Below, piece by piece: positions 8,489 through 16,104 of a stretch of 26,275 nt of DNA. Below the pieces are notes generated by a model that was given only the letters and a program-made list of their open reading frames with translations, searched no databases and had not been told where the DNA came from. Origin of the DNA: an uncultured Eubacteriales bacterium (GTDB lineage: Bacteria; Bacillota; Clostridia; Oscillospirales; Oscillospiraceae). Location of the stretch: positions 1 to 26,275 of the forward strand of contig USCO01000016.1 of the NCBI GenBank assembly GCA_900553135.1. Direction: 5' to 3'. Each line of letters begins with the position of its first letter. Positions within the stretch are counted from its first letter, which is position 1. Position numbers and translations under genes: made by a program.

Positions 8489-9643
8489 TTATCCGGCCAG
8501 CAGCATTTTTTGCAGCAGGCGGGAGAAGATCCCTCCGGTGGTCAGGCGGGACACCCCCTGGGGGGTGACGATATCCACAATATCCACCGTTTTTCCGTCC
8601 ACCATGACCTCAAACTGGCCCACCTTCTGCCCCGCTTCCACGGGGGCCTCCAGGTCCTGGGCCAGGGTGAGGCTGGTGGTCACCTGGCCCTCCTGCCCCT
8701 TCTTCACCAGGATGCGGCACTCCCGCTCCAGCTGAGGCTGCACCTGGGCCTGCTCTCCCAGCAGCACCGGGATGGGGGCCAGAGGCACCTCGGGGTACAC
8801 CTGGGCGAGGCTGTAGTTGGCAAAGCCGTAGTCCAGCAGGGTGCGGGCGTCCTCCAGGCGCTTGGCCGAGGTGGGGCACTTCATCACCACGGCGATGAGC
8901 TCCATGCCGTCCCGCTCCGCCGTGGCCGACATGCAAAACAGGGCCGAGTCGGTGGAACCCGTTTTCAGGCCGGTGGCCCCCTCATAAAACCGGATGAGCC
9001 GGTTGGTATTGGTGAGGCCGAAGGTGCCGTCCCGGATGGTATCCATCCAGATGGTGGTATACTCCCGGATCTCCGGGTGATTGGAAATGAGCTCCCGGGA
9101 CATGAGGGCGATGTCATAGGCGGTGGTCACATGGCCCTGGGCGGGCAGGCCGGTACAGTTGAGAAAGCAGGTGTCCTCCATGCCCAGCTCCCGGGCCCGG
9201 CGGTTCATATCCTCCACAAAGGCGCTCTCGCTGCCCCGCAGATGCTCCGCCAGGGCCACCGCCGCGTCATTGCCCGAGGCCACCGCCACGCACTTGATGA
9301 GGGTGTCCACCGGCATCTGCTCTCCTTCCTTCAAATAGACCTGGGAGCCCCCCATCCCCGCGGCGTTGGCTGAGACGGTGACCATCTCGTCCTTGGTAAT
9401 GGCCCCGCTGTCCAGGGCCTCCATGACCAGCAGCAGGGTCATGATCTTGGTGACGCTGGCCGGCTCCATCACCTGGTGGGCCTGCTGTTCATAGAGCAGG
9501 GTGCCCGTCTCCTTCTCCATGAGCACCGCAGACTGGGCCGACAGGGCCAGGCTGGGCTGCCCCTGCTCCGGTGTGGTATTCTCCGCCCGGACCCCGCACG
9601 CCAGCAGCGCCAGCGCCAGGACCAGGGAACTGATCCGCTTCAT
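8489..9643 (-). CDS. D-alanyl-D-alanine carboxypeptidase (DacF/PBP5-like, S11 family)
   Basis: Removes the terminal D-Ala from peptidoglycan stem peptides outside the membrane. The 384-residue protein has an N-terminal signal sequence (MKRISSLVLALALLACGVRA). Its LLAC could serve as a lipobox, or signal peptidase I could cut after VRA. The three penicillin-binding motifs are intact: SVTK at 63-66, SGN at 123-125 and KTG at 227-229. A C-terminal beta-rich PBP5_C domain (about 275-365) and a final amphipathic helix (GIFSRLLQKMLL), suited to membrane anchoring, follow. The start is ATG with GGGAGG 8 bases upstream. The gene is divergent from the phage-like cluster. Clostridial sporulation and vegetative paralogues (dacF, dacB) are not separable from sequence alone, so I give no symbol. 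Confidence 0.93.
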   Translation of the reverse strand: MKRISSLVLALALLACGVRAENTTPEQGQPSLALSAQSAVLMEKETGTLLYEQQAHQVMEPASVTKIMTLLLVMEALDSGAITKDEMVTVSANAAGMGGSQVYLKEGEQMPVDTLIKCVAVASGNDAAVALAEHLRGSESAFVEDMNRRARELGMEDTCFLNCTGLPAQGHVTTAYDIALMSRELISNHPEIREYTTIWMDTIRDGTFGLTNTNRLIRFYEGATGLKTGSTDSALFCMSATAERDGMELIAVVMKCPTSAKRLEDARTLLDYGFANYSLAQVYPEVPLAPIPVLLGEQAQVQPQLERECRILVKKGQEGQVTTSLTLAQDLEAPVEAGQKVGQFEVMVDGKTVDIVDIVTPQGVSRLTTGGIFSRLLQKMLLAG

Positions 9644-9815
9644 GCTTTGACCTCCCTGTGTAGGTTTTTGGTATGTGGTCTCAGGATGTGGAGGGATGGC
9701 GGCTTCTATCCTCCCAAGGGGCAGGAAAATTCTGACGGAACAAAAATTTTTCTCTTAATTGGACGCAACCGTACAACAAATCCCCCTTTCCCACCTGCTT
9801 ATGAGGAGGGATGAA
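9644..9815. promoter_or_regulatory. Divergent intergenic region, probable control region of the phage-like operon
   Basis: 172 bases between the divergent carboxypeptidase and phage-like genes. It contains an AT-rich patch at about 9726-9780 unlike the surrounding GC-rich DNA, the likely site of the plus-strand promoter, although no convincing -35/-10 pair is visible. It also has a weak bulged hairpin at 9690-9714 (GGAG-GAT with ATC-CTCC). I found no GAAC-N4-GTTC LexA box. AGGAGGG at 9804-9810 is the ribosome binding site that fixes the GTG start at 9816. Confidence 0.35.
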
Positions 9816-10115
9816 GTGAACAGGAACAATAAAAAGCCCTGCCGGGAGGAGCTGCTGGAGCAGATGCGGGCCCTGGCCTGCGCCAAAGTCAACGACGCAG
9901 TAAAGCTGGCCTATCTGCCCCAGGAGGAGCGGGACGCCATCGGGCGGCTGAATCTCACCGCCCTGGCGGAATTTCGCCGCAGCGGGGCGGGCACGGTGGA
10001 GATGCGCTTTGTGGACCGGATGAAGGCCCTGGAGACCCTGCTGGAGCTGCTCTCCCCCGACGGCGAGGAACAACTGGAGTCCTTTTTGCAGCGGATGGAG
10101 GAGGACGGGACATGA
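9816..10115 (+). CDS. Probable truncated terminase small subunit (XtmA/TerS C-terminal part)
   Basis: A 99-residue helical protein just upstream of the large terminase and overlapping it by four bases (ATGA). The stretch GTVEMRFVDRMKALETLLEL resembles the C-terminal 'VxIRLxDKxKALExLGKHLG' pattern of XtmA/Terminase_2 small subunits, and the preceding MRALACAKVNDAVKL fits the oligomerisation core. The N-terminal helix-turn-helix that binds packaging sites is missing; full XtmA-type proteins are roughly twice this length or more. The start is GTG at 9816, preceded at 5 bases by AGGAGGG. An upstream in-frame TTG at 9759 has no ribosome binding site and would add no HTH. Position and motif support TerS; I could not check by alignment. 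Confidence 0.6.
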   Translation: MNRNNKKPCREELLEQMRALACAKVNDAVKLAYLPQEERDAIGRLNLTALAEFRRSGAGTVEMRFVDRMKALETLLELLSPDGEEQLESFLQRMEEDGT

Positions 10116-11368
10116 AGCCCCTGGTATTTTCCCCAAAACAGCGCCGGGTGCTCACCTGGTGGCGGCCCGGCTCCCCCGACCGGGAATATCAGGCCATTTT
10201 GTGCGAGGGGGCGGTGCGCAGCGGCAAAACCCTGTGCACCGGACTGTCCTTCTTCTGCTGGGCCAGCACCTGCTTTCAGGGGCAGACCTTTGCCCTGTGC
10301 GGCAAGACAGTGTCCTCTCTGCGGCGCAATCTGCTGGGGGACCTGCTGCCCCTGCTGCGGCGCATGGGATTCGTCTGCCGGGAGCGGGTATCCCGCAACC
10401 AGCTCACCGTCTCTCTGGGCCGGAGAAGCAACACCTTCTACCTCTTCGGCGGGCTGGACGAGCGCTCCGCCGCTCTGGTCCAGGGCATCACCCTGGCCGG
10501 GGCCCTGCTGGACGAGGCGGTGCTCATGCCCCGCTCCTTTGTGGAGCAGGTATGCGCCCGGTGTTCCGTAGAGGGGAGCCGCCTGTGGTTCTCCTGCAAC
10601 CCCGACGGGCCCTCCCACTGGTTTTACCAGGAGTGGGTGCAGAAGGCCAAGGAAAAAGGGGTTTTACGCCTGACCTTTACCATGCGGGACAACCCCGGGC
10701 TGTCCCCCGCAGTGCTGGAGCGGTATGAGCGCCTGTTTCAGGGCACCTTCTACCGGCGCTTCGTGCTGGGAGAGTGGGTGGCCGCCGAGGGGCTTGTCTA
10801 CGACTTCTTCACCCCGGACATGGCCAGGCCCGTCCCCCCCGATGTGACGGGGCCCTGGTACATCTCCTGCGACTATGGCACGGTGAACCCCACCTCCATG
10901 GGCCTTTGGGGCAAAAAGGGGGACGTTTGGTACCGGGTGGCGGAGTTTTACTACGACTCCCGGAAGGAGCACCGACAGAAAACTGACCAGGAGTACGCCC
11001 GGGACCTGAAGGCTCTGGCGGGAGGACGCAGGCTGCAGGGAGTCATTGTGGACCCCTCCGCCGCCAGCTTTCTGGAGGTGCTGCGCCGGGAGGGGCTCCC
11101 CGTGCGGAAGGCCAAAAATGACGTGCTCTCCGGCATCCGTCTCACCGCCCAGCTGCTGAAGGAGGGCAGGCTGGTCATCTGTCAGGGCTGCGCCGACGCC
11201 CTGCGGGAGTTTGGTCTGTATCGCTGGGACACCGGCGGGACGGGAGGCGACCGGGTGGTGAAGGAGCACGACCACGCCATGGACGACATCCGCTATTTTG
11301 CCGCCACGGTGGCCGCCGGGCAGACCGGCGGCTTTTTCGCGGGAAGCGTGGAGCGGGACAGTAGGTAG
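10112..11368 (+). CDS. terL: Phage terminase large subunit (XtmB/PBSX type)
   Basis: The ATP-driven motor and nuclease that fills capsids with DNA. The 418-residue protein has a Walker A loop GAVRSGKT (33-40), a Walker B LLDE (Asp134, Glu135), and a coupling-motif-like SCNPDG (161-166). The C-terminal RNase H-like nuclease keeps its three acidic sites: Asp254 (ISCDYGT), Asp314 (VIVDPS) and Asp391/392 (HAMDDIRY). Length and motifs are those of a complete enzyme, so packaging appears functional. It overlaps the small-subunit gene by four bases. An intact nuclease in an element that has lost lysogeny and lysis genes suggests selection for DNA packaging. Confidence 0.95.
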   Translation: MKPLVFSPKQRRVLTWWRPGSPDREYQAILCEGAVRSGKTLCTGLSFFCWASTCFQGQTFALCGKTVSSLRRNLLGDLLPLLRRMGFVCRERVSRNQLTVSLGRRSNTFYLFGGLDERSAALVQGITLAGALLDEAVLMPRSFVEQVCARCSVEGSRLWFSCNPDGPSHWFYQEWVQKAKEKGVLRLTFTMRDNPGLSPAVLERYERLFQGTFYRRFVLGEWVAAEGLVYDFFTPDMARPVPPDVTGPWYISCDYGTVNPTSMGLWGKKGDVWYRVAEFYYDSRKEHRQKTDQEYARDLKALAGGRRLQGVIVDPSAASFLEVLRREGLPVRKAKNDVLSGIRLTAQLLKEGRLVICQGCADALREFGLYRWDTGGTGGDRVVKEHDHAMDDIRYFAATVAAGQTGGFFAGSVERDSR

Positions 11369-11425
11369 TCTATGGGACAAGTTTTTTCCACACAAGGGTG
11401 GATCACTGGAAACGGAGGGAGTTTT

Positions 11426-12568
11426 TTGAAATGGTTTGACAAACGCAGGCCCGCGGTCCGGCCCGCCCAGGTCCAGCTGCGCCGGGAGGAGGGACAGCCC
11501 TTCGGGGCTCTGGACCGGTACGTCCCCCTGAGAGGGGGCGAGCTGGAGCTGTACCGCTCCATCCGGGAGGCGGTGCCCATTGTGGACGCCGCCATCTGGA
11601 AGCTGGTGCGGCTGTGCGGCGGCGTGAAAGTCCGCTGCACCCAACAGGAGGCCCAGGCGGGACTGGACCGCTTTCTGGACACGGTGGACACGGGCCGGGG
11701 CCAGATGGGCATTCAGTCCTTTCTGGACCAGTATCTGGACAGCATGATCACCTGCGGACGAGGGGTAGGCGAAATGGTGCTGGACCGCCAGGGTCGGGAG
11801 ATCGCCGCCCTGCTGTGCGCCGACCCCGCTCTGGTGGAGGTGCGGGAGGGAGCTTCCCCCCTGGAATTTACCCTGTGTCTCCCCCAGGGCACAGGAGAGC
11901 CCAAGCCCCTGCCCTGGCAGGAGCTGCTGCTCTTTACCCCCTTTCAGCCACAGGCCGACCAGCCCTACGGGGTTTCCCTGCTGCGGTCCATGCCCTTTCT
12001 CACGGGCATTCTGCTGAAAATCTACCAGGCTCTGGGCCAGAACTGGGAGCGCTCGGGCAATCTGCGCTACGCGGTGGTGTGTAAACCCGGGGAGAACGAC
12101 GCCCCCTTTGCCCGGCAGCGGGGGGAGGAGATGGCCCGGGAGTGGTCCCAGGCCATGCAGGCCACCCGCCAGGGGGCGGTGCGGGACTTTGTGGCCGTGG
12201 GCGATGTGGAGATCAAGGTCATTGGGGCGGACGGCCAGATTTTAGACAGTGAGGCCCCCGTGCGGCAGATTTTGGAACAGCTTATTGCCAAAACGGGAGT
12301 TCCCCCCTTCCTGCTGGGGCTGTCCTGGTCCTCCACCGAGCGCATGAGCGCCCAGCAGGCAGACCTGATGACCAGCGAGATCACCGCCATCCGCCGCAGT
12401 CTGGAGCCTGTGCTGCGGCGCATTTGCTCTTTGTGGCTGCGGCTGCACGGCTGGGAGGACCAGGTGACCATGGACTGGGAGGACATTAATCTCCAGGACA
12501 TTGTGGAGGAGGCCAGAAGCGACCTCTACCGTGCCCAGGCGGAACAGATCAGGAGGGAAGAAGGATGA
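11426..12568 (+). CDS. Phage portal protein (XkdE-like)
   Basis: Forms the dodecameric ring at the capsid vertex through which DNA is packed and to which the tail attaches. The region GVPPFLLGLSWSSTERMSAQ, followed by a long helical end with WEDINLQDIVEE, is characteristic of portals in which this segment forms the wing and crown helices. I chose the TTG at 11426 (380 residues, starting LKWFDKRRP) because GGAGGGAG lies 5-6 bases upstream. An in-frame ATG at 11372 would add 18 residues but lacks a clear ribosome binding site. It is shorter than the portals of many tailed phages (over 450 residues). The stop overlaps the protease start (ATGA). Confidence 0.88.
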   Translation: MKWFDKRRPAVRPAQVQLRREEGQPFGALDRYVPLRGGELELYRSIREAVPIVDAAIWKLVRLCGGVKVRCTQQEAQAGLDRFLDTVDTGRGQMGIQSFLDQYLDSMITCGRGVGEMVLDRQGREIAALLCADPALVEVREGASPLEFTLCLPQGTGEPKPLPWQELLLFTPFQPQADQPYGVSLLRSMPFLTGILLKIYQALGQNWERSGNLRYAVVCKPGENDAPFARQRGEEMAREWSQAMQATRQGAVRDFVAVGDVEIKVIGADGQILDSEAPVRQILEQLIAKTGVPPFLLGLSWSSTERMSAQQADLMTSEITAIRRSLEPVLRRICSLWLRLHGWEDQVTMDWEDINLQDIVEEARSDLYRAQAEQIRREEG

Positions 12569-13503
12569 ACATTACCAAAACGGCCCGGGGCATTCAGGAG
12601 AGCGGTCTGCCCGACCGGGAGCAGCTGGAGGAGATCAACCGTCTCACCCGCCGCCCCTTGACGGCGGAGGAGGTCTACGTCTTTGCCCTGCGGCTGTGCG
12701 ACAACCAGGTGGACCGGGACAACGAGCGCTTTTCCCCCAAGACTCTGGAGGAGCTGGCCCCCATGTTTGTGGGCAAAAGCGGCATTTTTGACCACAACTG
12801 GAGCGCCAGGGGCCAGAGCGCCCGTATCTTCCGCACCCAGCTGGTCCAGGAGCCCGAAACCCTCACCCGGGCGGGCGACCCCTGCTGCTGGCTGAAGGGC
12901 TGGGCCTACATGGTGCGCACCCGGGAAAACGAGGGGCTCATCGCCGAGATCGAGGGTGGCATCAAGAAGGAGGTCAGCGTGGGCTGCGCTGTGAAACAGG
13001 CGGTATGCTCCATCTGCGGGGCCTCCCGGGAGGAAAACTGCGGCCACAAGCCCGGGGAGGAGTACGACGGGCGGCTGTGCTTCATCAGTTTAGAGGGGGC
13101 GGCCGACGCCTATGAATTCTCCTTTGTGGCCGTACCCGCCCAGCCCGCGGCTGGCGTGGTGAAGGGGGCAAGAAAGCCCAAGGCGGCCACCCTGAAGGAG
13201 CTTTTGAAGGACTACCCCGCCTTTGCCCAGGAGGTGGAACAGCTGGAGCAGGAGGCCCTGCTGGGCCGCCGGCATTTGAAGGAGCTGCGGGAGGACGTGG
13301 TACGGCTGGGGGCCCTGGCCGACCCGGAGAGCGAGGTTTCCCTGCTGAAATCCATGGCGGAAAAGCTGGACGAGCCCCAGCTGCTCTCCCTGCGCCGGAC
13401 CTACGAGGCCCGGGCGGGGAAGCGCTATCCTCTGGCGGTGCAGCTGCCCCACGGCGCAAAGGAAGCCCTGCGCCGGGAGGAGGACGGGGCGTTTTTGATC
13501 TGA
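12565..13503 (+). CDS. Prohead protease (XkdF-like) with zinc-binding insert and scaffold-like tail
   Basis: Processes capsid proteins during head assembly. The first 190 residues look like the prohead serine protease fold: the DNERFSPKTLEELAPMF segment, catalytic-type His77 in FDHNW, and Ser138 in KKEVSVGC. Asp181/Glu184 in DAYEFSFVAVPA may complete the site. Between the serine and this segment sit Cys148-x2-Cys151, Cys159-x-His161 and Cys172, a likely zinc-binding insert. After about residue 200 a charged helical region (LKELLKDYPAFAQEVEQLEQ) could act as a scaffold, since no separate scaffolding gene is seen. It overlaps the portal gene by four bases. The protease family call is good; catalytic roles are by analogy. 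Confidence 0.83.
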   Translation: MNITKTARGIQESGLPDREQLEEINRLTRRPLTAEEVYVFALRLCDNQVDRDNERFSPKTLEELAPMFVGKSGIFDHNWSARGQSARIFRTQLVQEPETLTRAGDPCCWLKGWAYMVRTRENEGLIAEIEGGIKKEVSVGCAVKQAVCSICGASREENCGHKPGEEYDGRLCFISLEGAADAYEFSFVAVPAQPAAGVVKGARKPKAATLKELLKDYPAFAQEVEQLEQEALLGRRHLKELREDVVRLGALADPESEVSLLKSMAEKLDEPQLLSLRRTYEARAGKRYPLAVQLPHGAKEALRREEDGAFLI

Positions 13504-13555
13504 GAGGTCCCCAACGGGTTCTCATATTAACCAAGAAACAAAAGGAGGAGCATGT

Positions 13556-13897
13556 ATGAACAAGGTTTCCTTTGAGGACATCGGCGCGGTCACCGCGACC
13601 TTTCTCCAGGGAGAGGGCGTGGTCGCCGGTCAGGTGGTGAAGGTGACGAAGAATGGTGAGGTGGGCCCCTGCGGCGACGGAGAGGCCTTCTGCGGCGTGG
13701 CACTGGCCGGACGAAAGGGCTTTTGCGCGGTGCAGGTGAAGGGTTTTCTCACCGTGCCCATCACCAGTCCTGTTGCCCTGGGCCAGGTGGCTCTGGCCGC
13801 TGACGGCAAGGGCGGCGTGAAAACTGCCGAAGGCGGTGTGGCCGCTCTGGTGGTCAGCGTGGACGAGGGCGGCAAGAGCGCCATCATTTGCCTGTAA
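13556..13897 (+). CDS. Capsid decoration or stabilisation protein (DUF2190-like)
   Basis: A 113-residue beta-rich, glycine- and valine-rich protein (VVAGQVVKVTKNGEVGPCG; FCGVALAGRKGFCAVQVKG) between protease and major capsid genes, the place where phages encode head decoration proteins. The repeated short beta strands and the 'GxxVALxxDGKGGVK' style fit the DUF2190 or Hoc/gpD-like stabiliser pattern. It starts at ATG 13556 with AAAGGAGGAG upstream, after a 52-base gap from the protease. Function is inferred from position and fold type. Confidence 0.65.
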   Translation: MNKVSFEDIGAVTATFLQGEGVVAGQVVKVTKNGEVGPCGDGEAFCGVALAGRKGFCAVQVKGFLTVPITSPVALGQVALAADGKGGVKTAEGGVAALVVSVDEGGKSAIICL

Positions 13898-13917
13898 GAC
13901 GAAAGGAGAGAAGAAGT

Positions 13918-14937
13918 ATGGCTTATCGCTACGACAACGTGAAGCTGGAGAAGGGCATGTACCAGGAGGCGGGCAGCTCCTTCACCCAGGTGCTGGAGCG
14001 TCTGGACCCCTCGGAGCAGTACAAGGGCACCAGTCTGGAGGGCCTGGACGCCTTTCAGCGCCAGCTCAAGCGCTTTGACATCAAGGTGAAGGGCGCGGCC
14101 TCCGACCCTGTGGAGAAGTTCTTCCGCACCGCCGACTCCGCCGTTCTCTTCCCTGAGTACATCGCCCGTTCGGTGCGCCAGGGCATGGACGAGGGCAATC
14201 TGCTGCCCTCCATCACTGCCGCCACCACCCGCTTTGAGGGCATGGACTACCGCTCCATTGCCGCCAAGGCGGGCGGCGAGGACAAGGAGCTGCGGGCCGT
14301 GGACGAGGGCGCGGCCATCCCCAGCACCACCATCAACGTGCAGGCCAACCTCATTAAGCTGCACAAGCGGGGCCGCATGCTGGTGGCCTCCTATGAGGCG
14401 GTGCGCTACCGCAAGCTGGACCTGTTTTCCGTGACCCTGCGCCAGATCGGCGCTCAGATCGCCCAGACTCTGCTGGCTGACGGCGTGGACGTCCTCATGA
14501 ACGGCGACGGCAACCGCAACGCCGCCGACGTGTTCACCACCGCCGAATCCGGCACTCTGACCTACGACGATCTGGTGGACTTCTGGGCCAAGTTCCAGCC
14601 CTACGAGATGAACACCCTGCTGGTGAGCCCCGATGTGATGGTGCAGATGCTGAAGCTGCCCGAGTTTCAGAATCCCCTCACCGGCCTGAACTTCCAGGGC
14701 ACCGGCAAGCTGTCCACCCCCCTGGGCGCCTCCCTGCTGCGCACCAGCGTACTGCCCGAAAAGACCGCCGTGGGTCTGGACAAGCGCTACGCCCTGGAGC
14801 TCATTCAGGGCAGCGACGTGATGGTGGAGTACGACAAGCTCATTGACCGCCAGCTGGAGCGGGCGGCCATCACCACCATCAGCGGCTTTGCCAAGGTGTT
14901 CCAGGAGGCCTCCCACGTGCTGAAGGTGCAGGCATGA
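13918..14937 (+). CDS. Major capsid protein (HK97-fold, XkdG-like)
   Basis: The shell subunit. The 339-residue protein starts at ATG 13918 behind AAAGGAG. An N-terminal arm (about 1-65) precedes the body. TADSAVLFPEYIARSVRQGM, then IPSTTINVQANLIKLHKRGRMLVASYEAVRY and TLLVSPDVMVQMLKLPEFQNP, are typical of the large PBSX/XkdG-like capsid family. The C-terminal DKLIDRQLERAAITTISGF is the usual P-domain ending. It overlaps the next gene by four bases. There is no sign of truncation. Confidence 0.9.
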   Translation: MAYRYDNVKLEKGMYQEAGSSFTQVLERLDPSEQYKGTSLEGLDAFQRQLKRFDIKVKGAASDPVEKFFRTADSAVLFPEYIARSVRQGMDEGNLLPSITAATTRFEGMDYRSIAAKAGGEDKELRAVDEGAAIPSTTINVQANLIKLHKRGRMLVASYEAVRYRKLDLFSVTLRQIGAQIAQTLLADGVDVLMNGDGNRNAADVFTTAESGTLTYDDLVDFWAKFQPYEMNTLLVSPDVMVQMLKLPEFQNPLTGLNFQGTGKLSTPLGASLLRTSVLPEKTAVGLDKRYALELIQGSDVMVEYDKLIDRQLERAAITTISGFAKVFQEASHVLKVQA

Positions 14938-15272
14938 CGGAGCGCATCGTGGAGCTGGCCCGGGCCATGGGGGCCCCCCAGGGCCAGGATGAGGCCTTAA
15001 CGCTGCTGTGTCAGGCGGCGGCGGACACCCTCACGGGGATGCTCCGCCCCGGTCTCACCCCCCAGGACTGCGAGAGCGCCTTTCTCCCCGCTGCGGCCTG
15101 GATGGCCCTGGCGGGGATGCAGGCCCCCCAGGGAGGGGTGACCTCCTTTAACGCCGGGGAGGTGGCCATCCGCCGGGAAGGGGATGGCCGGGACCTGTGG
15201 GACCAGGCCCTGCGCCTGATGGCCCCCTATCTCAGCCAGACGGGCTTTCTTTTTCAGGGGGTGAGGGGATGA
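14934..15272 (+). CDS. Head-tail connector protein (XkdH-position, gp6-like)
   Basis: A 112-residue, mostly helical protein directly after the capsid gene. This slot in PBSX-like modules encodes the adaptor ring that sits under the portal. The sequence (DEALTLLCQAAADTLTGMLRPG, then ESAFLPAAAWMALAGM) resembles helical gp6/gp15-type adaptors in character only; I do not recognise a diagnostic motif. Overlaps of four bases on the left and four on the right place it in a translationally coupled chain. Confidence 0.6.
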   Translation: MTERIVELARAMGAPQGQDEALTLLCQAAADTLTGMLRPGLTPQDCESAFLPAAAWMALAGMQAPQGGVTSFNAGEVAIRREGDGRDLWDQALRLMAPYLSQTGFLFQGVRG

Positions 15273-15604
15273 TGGACATCGAGTGGGCCGCTCTGCTGGG
15301 GCAGTACGGCCAGCAGGTCAGCCTTCACCGGGGAGAGGAAACGGTCTCGGTCCAGGCCTTTTTGCAGCCGGTCCGGGACCAGGGGACGCCCCAGCGTCTC
15401 CCCTCCCCCCTGGGGCTGCGGCGGGAGGACCGCTTTCTCTACCTGGGTCCTCCCCAGCCCGCCCTGGAGGGCGGCACGGGGGACTGGGTGGAGTGGGCGG
15501 GCCGGGGCTATGAGGTGGTCTCGGCCCACCCTGTCTTTGTGGGAGAGACAGTTTCCCACCTCTGGGCCCTGCTGCGGCCCCGGGACGAGGAGGTGGCGCT
15601 ATGA
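15269..15604 (+). CDS. Head-tail connector / head closure protein (XkdI-position)
   Basis: A 111-residue beta-rich protein. It starts at ATGATG 15269, overlapping the previous stop. It contains FLQPVRDQG, LGLRREDRFLYLGPPQPALEGGTGDWVEWAGRGYEVVSAHPVFVGETVSHLWALL, a pattern common to head-closure proteins of Firmicute phages: strands around a 'Y/FLG' turn and a C-terminal 'VxG...HxWAxLRP'. It presumably plugs the portal-adaptor complex after packaging. The call rests mainly on position and overall character. Confidence 0.6.
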   Translation: MMDIEWAALLGQYGQQVSLHRGEETVSVQAFLQPVRDQGTPQRLPSPLGLRREDRFLYLGPPQPALEGGTGDWVEWAGRGYEVVSAHPVFVGETVSHLWALLRPRDEEVAL

Positions 15605-16104
15605 GCGGCGGACTGGACCGGGCCGGGGAACGGCTGGCCCAATACCTGCGGGAGCAGGGGGTGAACGCCGTCACCGCTTGGCCCGTTACCCCAAGAAAAC
15701 CCCTGGAACAGCCGGTGGCGGCGGTGTCCCTGCGGGGGGTACAGGCCCAGCCCGCGGGCTTTCAGCACTATCTGGGCCTGCGCTATGACCAGGAGGCGGA
15801 CCGGTGGGAGGAGCTGTATGGCAGAAAGGCCCGTATCACCTTCGGTCTGGACCTGTACGCCCGCCCGGAGTCGGGGGAGGCTGCCTTACAGGAGGCCCTG
15901 GAGGCCCTCACCTCCGCCTGCGCCGGGGGCGGGCCGGAGGGGTTATCCATTACGGAATTTTCCTGCGGCGAGACCGCCTACGACCCGGACAGCCGCCTGC
16001 TGAAGCGGCAGGCCCAGGCGGTATGCGCCGTATATCTATACGCCGTCCTGCGAGAGGACGGGGAATTTTTGGACTTTGAGATCAGAGGGGAGAGAAAGTT
16101 ATGA
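15601..16104 (+). CDS. Tail terminator / completion-like protein (XkdJ-position)
   Basis: A 167-residue alpha/beta protein just before the sheath gene, in the place of XkdJ and tail-terminator proteins. The N-terminal helix (LDRAGERLAQYLREQGV) and the strand RKARITFGLDLYARPESGEAALQEALEAL match the usual layout of proteins that cap the tail tube and join it to the head. The C-terminal LKRQAQAVCAVYLYAVLREDGEFLDFEIRGE ends in strands. It overlaps both neighbours by four bases. No diagnostic motif is recognised, so the role is inferred from order. Confidence 0.55.
   Translation: MSGGLDRAGERLAQYLREQGVNAVTAWPVTPRKPLEQPVAAVSLRGVQAQPAGFQHYLGLRYDQEADRWEELYGRKARITFGLDLYARPESGEAALQEALEALTSACAGGGPEGLSITEFSCGETAYDPDSRLLKRQAQAVCAVYLYAVLREDGEFLDFEIRGERKL

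Noticed and set aside
9690..9714. Bulged hairpin GGAG-GAT/ATC-CTCC in the divergent intergenic region as a possible operator or terminator.
   Set aside because: Only seven pairs with a bulge and a 10-base loop and no T run; too weak to call as a separate feature.
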